9,380 bases of DNA from Opitutales bacterium. GTDB lineage: Bacteria > Verrucomicrobiota > Verrucomicrobiia > Opitutales > Intestinicryptomonadaceae. The translations under genes and the position numbers were made by a program. Shown here one piece after another: positions 1 through 6,761 of the stretch; the first letter of the stretch is position 1; each line of letters opens with the position of its first letter. The stretch covers positions 1 to 9,380 of the forward strand of contig JAFXRX010000161.1 in assembly GCA_017526045.1 (NCBI GenBank), given 5' to 3'. The notes below the pieces were generated by a model. That model saw only the letters and a program-made list of their open reading frames with translations. It did not search any database and was not told the origin of the DNA.

Positions 1-3000
1 CCGTCGGCGAACACGTCCATATCCTGCAGTTCGGGGCGCAGCATGTCCTCCGTGAAAATGCTGTCGGGGCTCGAGAAAACCCTGCCGAAGAACGCGTGCA
101 CAAACTCCTTTGTTATCCTCCAGCCGAGGCGCGAAGCCTCGACCGTTTTGCCCTTGTGGCTGAAATCTTCGCACCTTTCAAGCATGCCGCGCGAAATCAG
201 AAAATCGGGGCTGCGCTCCGAAGAGCGCATGCGCGACCAGATTTCGGGGATGAGCAGGCTGATGTCGTGGTCGACCCTGTACTTCGGGCCAAGATAGCCC
301 GCGCTGCTAAGCCACACCGCGTAATTGCAAAGCGCGAAAGAGACGAGCGCATTGTTCAAATCGGTAATCGCGCACAATGCGTTGAAGGGGCCCTTGGTCT
401 TCGCGCCTTCAAGCCCCGCGCCGGTTGTCGAGGGCGACTTGCCCGTCATCGAGGCGATAAACTCCATGAACGCCTCGGGCAGCTCGAGATAGTGCAGGGG
501 CCCGTGCATTGCAAGGGCGCGAATGCCCTCGGAGGCGGGGTTGTTCCTGCGCCCCGCAATTACGCTCGAGACCGGGTGCGGGACATTTTTGCCGACGGGG
601 ATTTTCCTGCAAAGCCGCCCGCCGACGTCGCAGATATAGTATTTGCGCGGGTTTACGATGTCGTCGCGGTTCTGCAAATAGCGCACGTTCTTCGAGGGGC
701 TGCCGTTAACCAGCCTCGGGTTCGAAGAGCTAACCACAAACTGCGGCTTTTCGCTTGCCAAAAAGTCCTCGAGGTTTTTGCGCATCGGCTCGGTGAATTT
801 GTAAAACCTCAAGACGTCGTCTGCGAGCTCCTTAACCTGGGCGCGGTCGAGCGGCTCGTAGTTTGAAAGGAAAACGCCGTCCTGCGCCATGTCGGCTTCC
901 GCGCGCTTGTCGTAGCCGCGCACAACAGCCTCGTCGGGGCGCTGGAAGAGCCTGTACTCGCAGTTCTCCGTAAATTTCACCGACGGGTGGCGCGCCTCAA
1001 AGCCTTCGGGCAAATGCTCCACAAGGCGCGAGGGCACGACGACCGAGCTTGTTATGTCGTCTTCAAGCTGCACCTTGCACGACGGGAAAAAGTCCTTGCG
1101 CAGGCTGAAAGTTCGCCACGAGCCGTCCTCTGTGAAGCCTATGCGCAAATACGAAGTCAGCACGTTTGAATTTTTGTATTTTAGCAAATTGCCGCCCCTG
1201 CCGTTTATGGTGTCGACGGAAAATTTGCTTTGCCAGTCGCCACCCCATTCGGGGCGGTAATGCCTCTTGACAGTCAGCACGAATTCGCGAATGTAAAACG
1301 GTATGGATTTCAGCCACTCGTTGTACTCGTCGGTGAACTCCTCCGATGGCGTCAAAAGCTTTACAACCGAGCCCATGGTGCGGCGCGAATCCAGAATCGG
1401 GCGGCTGTCTTTGCCCTTGTTTTGCGAGGGGTCTTTGTTCCTGTCGCCGTAATTTTTATTTATGATTTTTGCGACCGCCTCCATGTCGCTTTTAAAGTCG
1501 GCGACGATTGAGGGGCCGTGGATTATGGCGTCGGATATGTCCTTTGAAATTTCGCTTTTGCCGCCGCCCGAAACTGTCGCGGGCTTGTGGCAATAGACGC
1601 CCTCCTCGACAGTGCCAACAAGCCTCCAGCGGCGGGTTTCGTGCGGGCGCATCATTTCGATTTTATAGCCGACGGGCGTTATGTACGTCGTGTTCGGCGC
1701 AAGGCGTATGGTCCTGCGCGCGCCGCCTTTTTCCCATTCAATGGTCTGGGTTTTGAGCGAGAAATACGAATTTTCGGGGACGTAAATTATGTTCGGGTAT
1801 TTTTTGTCGCGCGCCCAGCCGTCCTCGAAAACTTCGACAGTGCCGCCCATGATTTCCATGGCCTCTTCGAACGTGCGCCCCTTGCCGCTTTGGTAGGAGG
1901 CGACATAAAAATCGTCGCCGAGGTCGCGGCTCGAATACGCCAGCGCGCCGCCGCTATGCTCCTCCTCGCACATGCCGAAGAGGTTTGCCGAAAAGCTTAT
2001 CTGCGTTTTGACTTCCTTTTTGGAGTAGCCGAAATAGTTGTCGGCAATGATTGTGAAAATCACGCCGCTTGAATTTCTCGCTGTTATCTTGAAAGAGCCG
2101 CCGTCGTTGTACAATTCGCCGTCTGTTTTGTAGCACATTCCGTCGCGCCTCTGGCGCTCGGTGGCGTCCTCGTAGCGCGGCAGCCCCAGGGATTTTTTTG
2201 TAAGCGTTGCAAGATGCGGCGCAAGAATTATGCAGCCCGTGTGCCCCGTCCAGGTTTGGAAATCGTTTGCGGGGTCGTTTTTAAGCAGATACGGATTGCC
2301 CGCGTTGCCGAAAATGCTCTCCGTAAAATCCAAATTCGAGACCAGCCCGCCCGGGGCGAAGAAGCGGATTTCCATGCGCTTTTCGGGCGAGCCGTTGGGC
2401 ACGCGCGGGCAGACTGTCGGCCTCATGAAAAGCGAGACCCAAATTTTCGCCTTTTGGCTCTGCGTCGAAGTAAAGGGCAGCTCGAGCAGCTCGTCGGGCG
2501 GGTTGAGCGCGGCGGCGAGCAAATTTTTAAACACGAGCTTGGGCACGCTTTTTTTGTCGTCGGGAATAGGCAGCCCGCCCTCGACGATGTGGAATACCCC
2601 CTTCGTCGTGCGCCTGTCGTTTTTTGGGTTGTGCAAAACGCCCTGCTTTACCTTGTAGGAATGCACGCACGAGTTCGAATAAAAATCCCTGTCGGGCGGC
2701 AGCGAAAGCGCGCGCGCCACTCCGATTCTTTCGAGGCAGAATGCAAGCGGCAGCTGGGGCAGAGCCTCGCGCTCCTGAAGCGTATCGGCGAGAAACTTGC
2801 CCAAAAATTTAGTTATTCTCAAATCTGTCGGGCATAAAAATCCGGAATTTCTCTTCACAAACTCCCTGTAGTTTGCGATGAGCGGCTCCGCGAGATTTAA
2901 AAGCGGATACGATTTTTCCGAGCCGAAAACGGGCGCGCCGAACGCGCTCAGGCGCATGTTGACGTATTCAAAAAACGCCGCGTCCAAATTTATGTTGCCG

Positions 3001-3041
3001 CCGGTTTCGGGGTCGATGCCAAGATACGTTTTGTAGTCCAT
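1..3041 (-). CDS. Large protein resembling PPi-dependent phosphoenolpyruvate carboxykinase, C-terminus cut by window edge
   Basis: An uninterrupted reading frame of 1013 codons starts at ATG 3041-3039 (MDYKTYLGIDPETGG...) and leaves the window at base 1 without a stop. I checked the frame codon by codon over bases 1-2230 and translated the rest without meeting a stop. Near the visible C-terminal end are MTGKSPSTTGAG (residues 865-876, a GKS phosphate-loop-like sequence), TKGPFNAL (882-889), GPKYRVDHDISLL (918-930) and a segment ending in PELQD. This run and the size match my recollection of the PPi-type PEPCK family (roughly 1,100-1,200 residues), which catalyses PEP + CO2 + Pi = oxaloacetate + PPi and is often annotated only as hypothetical. 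About 100 residues should be missing. There is no signal peptide or membrane segment, so it is probably cytosolic. It starts 79 nt after the mannosidase stop. No Shine-Dalgarno is visible; the leader is A-rich. The CDS is nearly certain, the function is inferred from motif memory. Confidence 0.9.
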   Translation of the reverse strand, partial: MDYKTYLGIDPETGGNINLDAAFFEYVNMRLSAFGAPVFGSEKSYPLLNLAEPLIANYREFVKRNSGFLCPTDLRITKFLGKFLADTLQEREALPQLPLAFCLERIGVARALSLPPDRDFYSNSCVHSYKVKQGVLHNPKNDRRTTKGVFHIVEGGLPIPDDKKSVPKLVFKNLLAAALNPPDELLELPFTSTQSQKAKIWVSLFMRPTVCPRVPNGSPEKRMEIRFFAPGGLVSNLDFTESIFGNAGNPYLLKNDPANDFQTWTGHTGCIILAPHLATLTKKSLGLPRYEDATERQRRDGMCYKTDGELYNDGGSFKITARNSSGVIFTIIADNYFGYSKKEVKTQISFSANLFGMCEEEHSGGALAYSSRDLGDDFYVASYQSGKGRTFEEAMEIMGGTVEVFEDGWARDKKYPNIIYVPENSYFSLKTQTIEWEKGGARRTIRLAPNTTYITPVGYKIEMMRPHETRRWRLVGTVEEGVYCHKPATVSGGGKSEISKDISDAIIHGPSIVADFKSDMEAVAKIINKNYGDRNKDPSQNKGKDSRPILDSRRTMGSVVKLLTPSEEFTDEYNEWLKSIPFYIREFVLTVKRHYRPEWGGDWQSKFSVDTINGRGGNLLKYKNSNVLTSYLRIGFTEDGSWRTFSLRKDFFPSCKVQLEDDITSSVVVPSRLVEHLPEGFEARHPSVKFTENCEYRLFQRPDEAVVRGYDKRAEADMAQDGVFLSNYEPLDRAQVKELADDVLRFYKFTEPMRKNLEDFLASEKPQFVVSSSNPRLVNGSPSKNVRYLQNRDDIVNPRKYYICDVGGRLCRKIPVGKNVPHPVSSVIAGRRNNPASEGIRALAMHGPLHYLELPEAFMEFIASMTGKSPSTTGAGLEGAKTKGPFNALCAITDLNNALVSFALCNYAVWLSSAGYLGPKYRVDHDISLLIPEIWSRMRSSERSPDFLISRGMLERCEDFSHKGKTVEASRLGWRITKEFVHAFFGRVFSSPDSIFTEDMLRPELQDMDVFAD

Positions 3042-3120
3042 ATTTTTTCTTTTTAATAAAGTTAAGCGGCGAAAATTTTACAAGATAAAACAAAACCCGC
3101 CGCCGCATTCAAAAAACTTT
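3042..3120 (-). promoter_or_regulatory. Possible sigma70-type promoter upstream of the PPi-PEPCK-like gene
   Basis: This AT-rich spacer between the mannosidase stop and the next ATG contains, on the minus strand, TTGAAT (3112-3107) followed after 17 nt by TTTATC (3089-3084). That is a recognisable but imperfect -35/-10 pair and would leave a 5' leader of roughly 35 nt before the start codon. The hexamers match consensus only partly, and the AT-rich DNA gives other near-matches such as TAAAAT. The spacer also carries an inverted repeat overlapping the same bases. The proposal is therefore weak, and co-transcription with the mannosidase is an equal alternative. Confidence 0.25.
3066..3106. repeat. 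GC-clamped inverted repeat between mannosidase and PPi-PEPCK-like genes
   Basis: GCGGCG at 3066-3071 can pair with CGCCGC at either 3098-3103 or 3101-3106. Inside it, TTTTA (3076-3080) pairs with TAAAA (3086-3090) around the five-base loop CAAGA. The result is a six-pair GC stem topped, after internal loops, by a five-pair AT stem. On the minus strand the sequence after the structure is TTAACTTTATT, which is T-rich but not a clean T tract. It may be a weak terminator or attenuator after the mannosidase, a leader structure for the following gene, or chance in a GC/AT-mosaic spacer. Confidence 0.35.
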
Positions 3121-6100
3121 TCAGTACTGCAAAATAAAGCTCTTTATTTCGTGCGCGCCGAAGTTCAGGCATTCGAGGCTTTGCCCGCGCCCAAGAGGAT
3201 TTTCGCCGATGCCGCACTCGCAAATTTTGCGCGGCGGGAATTTGGGCAAGACTCTCGCGCTTTGTTTTTCGCCGCTCAAATTGACAAGCCTCATAATCCA
3301 CGTCCCGGGTTTTTGACCGGGCTTCATCGCAACAAGTTCAATGCTTTCGTTTTCGATTTCCACAAAAGAAAATTCTTTCATCCCCGGAGAATTTTTCTTC
3401 CGCGAGCGCTTTATTTTCGAGGGCGGCAAGTTCAAATTTCTCGCCGCCGCCGACACTTCGCGCTCCTCGAATTTTCCGCTTTTTGCAAGCAGGCAGAATT
3501 TGAAATTTTGCCTGCCCAAGTCCGCGAAGTCCGCATTGCCGCCCTTCGGATTTTTGCTTTTGTCGGATGCGAAAACAAGGGGCTCTCCCGGGCGCGGCAC
3601 GCACCTTAAAAGAGCCGCCTCGATTGCGTTGCCCTTTAGCCTGTACCCGTATTTTGCGTCGTTTAAAAGCGCGAAAAACCCAGACGAATTTTTCATTGCG
3701 GCCCACTGGTGCGCGGGGGTTTCAATTCGCGCCATTCGCCATTTTGTGGCGTCGTCTGCCGCGCGGCTGTACGAGCCGAACGCGATTTCCGAAACCGCCT
3801 CTGCCGCCTTGAAGCCGAGCGGATAAACCATGCGCAGCATCTTGCGAGGGCTCTTCCAGTCGAGGGAAATTTCGATTTTCACTTCGGCGCTTTCGCCCTC
3901 CAAAATAATTTTCTCGCGCAAAACGGATTTTTCGAATTTGAAGGCTAACTCCGCGACAGCCGCCGAAGCTTTATTGTAAAATTTAGCCGAGGCGCATTCC
4001 ATCGGGCGATGCGCGTTCTTGCGGTATTCGTAGCCGAAGTCCCACGCGTCGCCGAAGTCGTCGTACACCATGAAAACGTTTGCAGGCCTCGACTTGTCCA
4101 AGAACTCCCTGCCCGTAGATTTTTCGACCATCGAGACCATCTGCGCTTTTTTGTTGAAGCGCAAAACAAGACTGGCGTTTTCCAAAACGAAATTTTTTGA
4201 AGAGGCCTTCTTTGTCTTTTTTGCATTTGAAAGCGGGGCAACTCCGAGCTTCGGCACTGAAATTTTGCCGCCGCCATGCGCGCAGTCGGCGCGCCACGAG
4301 TTGCAGTTAAGCGCGATACCCTCGCCGTAAAAATCAGCGATTTCGCCTTCGAGCTGCGCGATAAATTCCCCCAAAGATTTTTCCAGAATTTCGTAGCGCG
4401 CGCAGCTTTCATCATAGACCCTTTCGATTGACGAGCCCGGCAGAATGTCGTGGAACTGGTAGAGCAAAACCTCTTTCCAAATTTCGCCGAGGCCCGACAA
4501 GTCTTTGCGCCTGCCCGAAATTCTCTCGCAGACGTACGCAAGCCACTCCGCCTTGCGCAGCAAATTTTCGCAAAGGCGGTTGTGCTTTTTGTTTTTGCCC
4601 TGGGTTGTGAAAGTGCCCTGGTGCTTTTCAAGATACAAGTCGCCGCGCCACACCGGGAAATTTTTCGCCTCGCGCGAAAGGCCGCGCAAAAATTCGCATA
4701 CCTTGCGGTTTTTGATTTCGTTTAGCGCGCAGACTTCGCGGTTTTTGAGAATTCTGCGGACATGCTCCTCGCCCGGGCCCCCGCCGCCGTCGCCTATGCC
4801 GAATGCGATTAGCGCGTTTTTGCTGACGTCTTTTTGCGCGTAATTTTTTTGGACTTTCAAGACGCTCCGCGGGGCGGCGGGGCTGTTGTAGGTGTCCTCG
4901 GGCAGCATGTGAGCCAAGACGCGCGAGCCGTCTATCCCCTCCCACCAAAAGCTGTGGTGCGGAAATTTGTTCACCATATTCCACGAAATTTTTTGCGTGA
5001 TAAAATATTTCACGCCGCTTTTGGAAAGGATTTGCGGCAGCTGCGCGGAATAGCCGAAAGAGTCGGGAATCCAGAAGAAGTCGGGGGAAATTCCGAATTC
5101 GTCCATGAAAAATTTTTTGCCGAACAGAATTTGCCGAACAAAACTTTCGCCCGAGACCATATTGCAGTCGGGCTCGACCCACATCGCGCCGAGAGGGTCG
5201 ATTTTCCCCTTTTTGACCGCTGCTTTTATGCGCGAATAAAGCTTGGGGTAATCCTCCTTCATCCACTGGTACGCCTGCGGCTGGCTTGCGCCGTAGATAT
5301 ATTCGGGGAAACGCTCCTGCAAATTCAAAACTGTCGAAAAAGTCCGCGCGAGCTTGCGCTTTGTCTCGCGAATTGGCCAAAGCCACGCCAAATCCACGTG
5401 CGCGTGCCCTATCGCCGATATTTTCAATTCCGGGCGGAGGCATTTTTTGCGCAAGACTTTTTCGATTTCATCGGCGGCCGCGGAGAGGTTTGCATAAAAA
5501 TCCGCGTCGAGCAAACCGCAGGCTTTTTCGAGGGCGGCGCAAAGCCCGCGCGCCTTCGCATCCCATTTTTCGAGAGCCGAAAGCCAGTCGTACGCGTGCT
5601 CGAAGCTGTAGTATAAATCGCGGATTTTCGGGTCGATTTTCACGACGCGCGCGCACTCGATTTTGCCCTCGCCCTTGAGCCTGCCGAAGAGGTCGTTCAG
5701 CCCGCAGTCCGCCCAGACGCAAAATTTTTTGCGGCGGTAAAAATGCTTGGGCAGAATGTAAAGGCACTTCGCGGGCTTGCCGAGGGATTCCGCGAATTTG
5801 GACGCCTTGCACGTCAGCCCGCAGACGGGGCTGCCCGAATCGTCCGCCAAAAACAATTCGCCGTTTACGTCGATTTTAAGCGCGATATTTTCTTTCTCGC
5901 CGCGCGGCATTTCGCCCTCGAATTTCATCCACGCGCAGTCGAAAAGCCTTTCGCCCCAGCGCATTCCCTCCTTCAGGCGGACGGCTTTTGCGCGGGTTTT
6001 ATCGGCGAACTTTTGCGGCTCGCGCGAGGGATAGGCGGTAATTTTAAGCTTGGAAACGCCCGACGAAATATTTTCGTGCAAAAAATTCAGGCGTTCCAAA

Positions 6101-6126
6101 AATCGGTTTTTCTGCGGGTATTCCAT
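3121..6126 (-). CDS. Alpha-mannosidase, glycoside hydrolase family 38
   Basis: A 1001-residue protein that should hydrolyse alpha-linked mannose from oligosaccharides by the retaining, zinc-dependent GH38 mechanism. The family signature is clear: GHAHVDLAWLWP at 240-251 supplies zinc ligands His243 and Asp245, FWIPDSFGY at 351-359 supplies Asp355 (catalytic nucleophile and zinc ligand), and QFHDILPGSS at 557-566 supplies the fourth zinc ligand, His559. The catalytic core is followed by LEKHQGTFTTQG (499-510) and a long beta-rich C-terminal half, as usual. The roughly 230-residue region before the first motif and the total length fit the cytosolic/vacuolar AMS1/MAN2C1-like subgroup better than the shorter E. 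coli MngB. There is no signal peptide or lipobox, so it probably acts in the cytoplasm on imported oligosaccharides. ATG 6126 is the first start and the next in-frame Met is residue 55. No Shine-Dalgarno precedes it. It lies just past the lspA terminator. The specific linkage cannot be read from sequence. Confidence 0.96.
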   Translation of the reverse strand: MEYPQKNRFLERLNFLHENISSGVSKLKITAYPSREPQKFADKTRAKAVRLKEGMRWGERLFDCAWMKFEGEMPRGEKENIALKIDVNGELFLADDSGSPVCGLTCKASKFAESLGKPAKCLYILPKHFYRRKKFCVWADCGLNDLFGRLKGEGKIECARVVKIDPKIRDLYYSFEHAYDWLSALEKWDAKARGLCAALEKACGLLDADFYANLSAAADEIEKVLRKKCLRPELKISAIGHAHVDLAWLWPIRETKRKLARTFSTVLNLQERFPEYIYGASQPQAYQWMKEDYPKLYSRIKAAVKKGKIDPLGAMWVEPDCNMVSGESFVRQILFGKKFFMDEFGISPDFFWIPDSFGYSAQLPQILSKSGVKYFITQKISWNMVNKFPHHSFWWEGIDGSRVLAHMLPEDTYNSPAAPRSVLKVQKNYAQKDVSKNALIAFGIGDGGGGPGEEHVRRILKNREVCALNEIKNRKVCEFLRGLSREAKNFPVWRGDLYLEKHQGTFTTQGKNKKHNRLCENLLRKAEWLAYVCERISGRRKDLSGLGEIWKEVLLYQFHDILPGSSIERVYDESCARYEILEKSLGEFIAQLEGEIADFYGEGIALNCNSWRADCAHGGGKISVPKLGVAPLSNAKKTKKASSKNFVLENASLVLRFNKKAQMVSMVEKSTGREFLDKSRPANVFMVYDDFGDAWDFGYEYRKNAHRPMECASAKFYNKASAAVAELAFKFEKSVLREKIILEGESAEVKIEISLDWKSPRKMLRMVYPLGFKAAEAVSEIAFGSYSRAADDATKWRMARIETPAHQWAAMKNSSGFFALLNDAKYGYRLKGNAIEAALLRCVPRPGEPLVFASDKSKNPKGGNADFADLGRQNFKFCLLAKSGKFEEREVSAAARNLNLPPSKIKRSRKKNSPGMKEFSFVEIENESIELVAMKPGQKPGTWIMRLVNLSGEKQSARVLPKFPPRKICECGIGENPLGRGQSLECLNFGAHEIKSFILQY

Positions 6127-6154
6127 GGTAAAATCGGCGTTGGCTTGGGCGCAT

Positions 6155-6178
6155 AAAAAAAGGCAACGCTCAGTTGCC
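6155..6178 (-). terminator. Rho-independent terminator overlapping the end of lspA
   Basis: Read on the minus strand, GGCAAC (6178-6173), a five-base loop TGAGC (6172-6168) and GTTGCC (6167-6162) form a perfect six-pair stem. Seven T residues (6161-6155) follow at once. This is the standard intrinsic-terminator layout. The TGA in the loop is the lspA stop codon and the 5' arm encodes its last two residues, Gly and Asn. It should end the ileS - dksA-like - lspA transcript before the mannosidase gene. Confidence 0.85.
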
Positions 6179-6754
6179 CTCGAATTTTTCCCTGCCCGAC
6201 TTGCGCTCTTTCTTTTCGCGGCGCTCGATTGCGAGGCTGACTATGACATACATCGCCACGCCTATGAAAATGCCGCAGTCGGCGATGTTGAACGCGGGCC
6301 ATCTGTAGTCGACAACCGGAATTGTTACGTCTATAAAATCGACGACGTAGCCGTAATAAATTCTGTCGAACAGATTTCCCAAAATTCCGCCGACAAAAAA
6401 GCCCATCGCGTACTGCATGAGCGCGTGCGAAAGCCCGAGCTCGCGCCTGAAAAACCAAAGGCTTGCGATGGTCACGATTGCAATGGACGAAAGCAGATAT
6501 GTCTGCCCCGAAAGGATGCCCCACGCCGCGCCGCGGTTTGTGACGTGCACTAGCGAAAAATACCCGCTTATAATCTCGACGACGCTCGAGGCTCCCTCGG
6601 AAGTTTCGTCGACGGGCATCAGATAAATCACCAAAAGCTTTGTTATCCTGTCAAGGGCGAACGTGAAAACCGCCGTCAGGACAAACCGCCACGAAAGCCA
6701 CGAAAGCGACGTCGCCTTTGCGGGATTTTCGGATTTTTGCGAGACGCGTAGCAT
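6170..6754 (-). CDS. lspA: Signal peptidase II (prolipoprotein signal peptidase)
   Basis: A 194-residue inner-membrane aspartyl protease that removes the signal peptide of diacylglyceryl-modified prolipoproteins, just before the lipidated Cys. Family motifs are all present: LDRITK (34-39), NRGAAWGI (73-80), GNLFDRIYYGYVVDFID (126-142) and FNIADCGI (155-162). Asp139 (VVDF) and Asp159 (NIAD) correspond to the catalytic pair. Four hydrophobic segments are visible at about 23-46, 87-101, 115-128 and 160-176, matching the usual four-helix topology. The C-terminal tail is very basic and cytoplasmic. The length is slightly above the common 160-180 because of a roughly 20-residue polar N-terminal lead. 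The gene begins 7 nt after the dksA-like stop. An AGG overlapping that TAG stop lies about 8 nt before the ATG and may be a weak ribosome-binding site, suggesting translational coupling. Its stop codon lies inside the terminator hairpin. Confidence 0.97.
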   Translation of the reverse strand: MLRVSQKSENPAKATSLSWLSWRFVLTAVFTFALDRITKLLVIYLMPVDETSEGASSVVEIISGYFSLVHVTNRGAAWGILSGQTYLLSSIAIVTIASLWFFRRELGLSHALMQYAMGFFVGGILGNLFDRIYYGYVVDFIDVTIPVVDYRWPAFNIADCGIFIGVAMYVIVSLAIERREKKERKSGREKFEGN

Positions 6755-6761
6755 TCAAAAC

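Noticed and set aside
96..866. 256-residue open frame on the plus strand opposite the PPi-PEPCK-like gene
   Set aside because: It is codon-register mirrored to the real minus-strand gene, rich in Arg and Ala with no recognisable motif, and comes from the GC-biased third positions of the true frame. The same applies to plus-strand frames at 1587-2072 and 2214-2837.
3113..3140. Palindrome CAGTACTG flanked by T and A runs at the mannosidase stop, as a possible terminator
   Set aside because: The stem is short, contains a mismatch and is mostly A-T pairs, so it is too weak to call even though six T residues follow.
4628..5443. 271-residue minus-strand frame inside the mannosidase gene
   Set aside because: It overlaps the GH38 catalytic motifs in another frame, is Arg/Pro/Ala-rich, and shows no domain. 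The GH38 frame carries all family residues.
4834..5616. 260-residue plus-strand frame opposite the mannosidase
   Set aside because: Antisense shadow of a confirmed gene with no start context or family motif.
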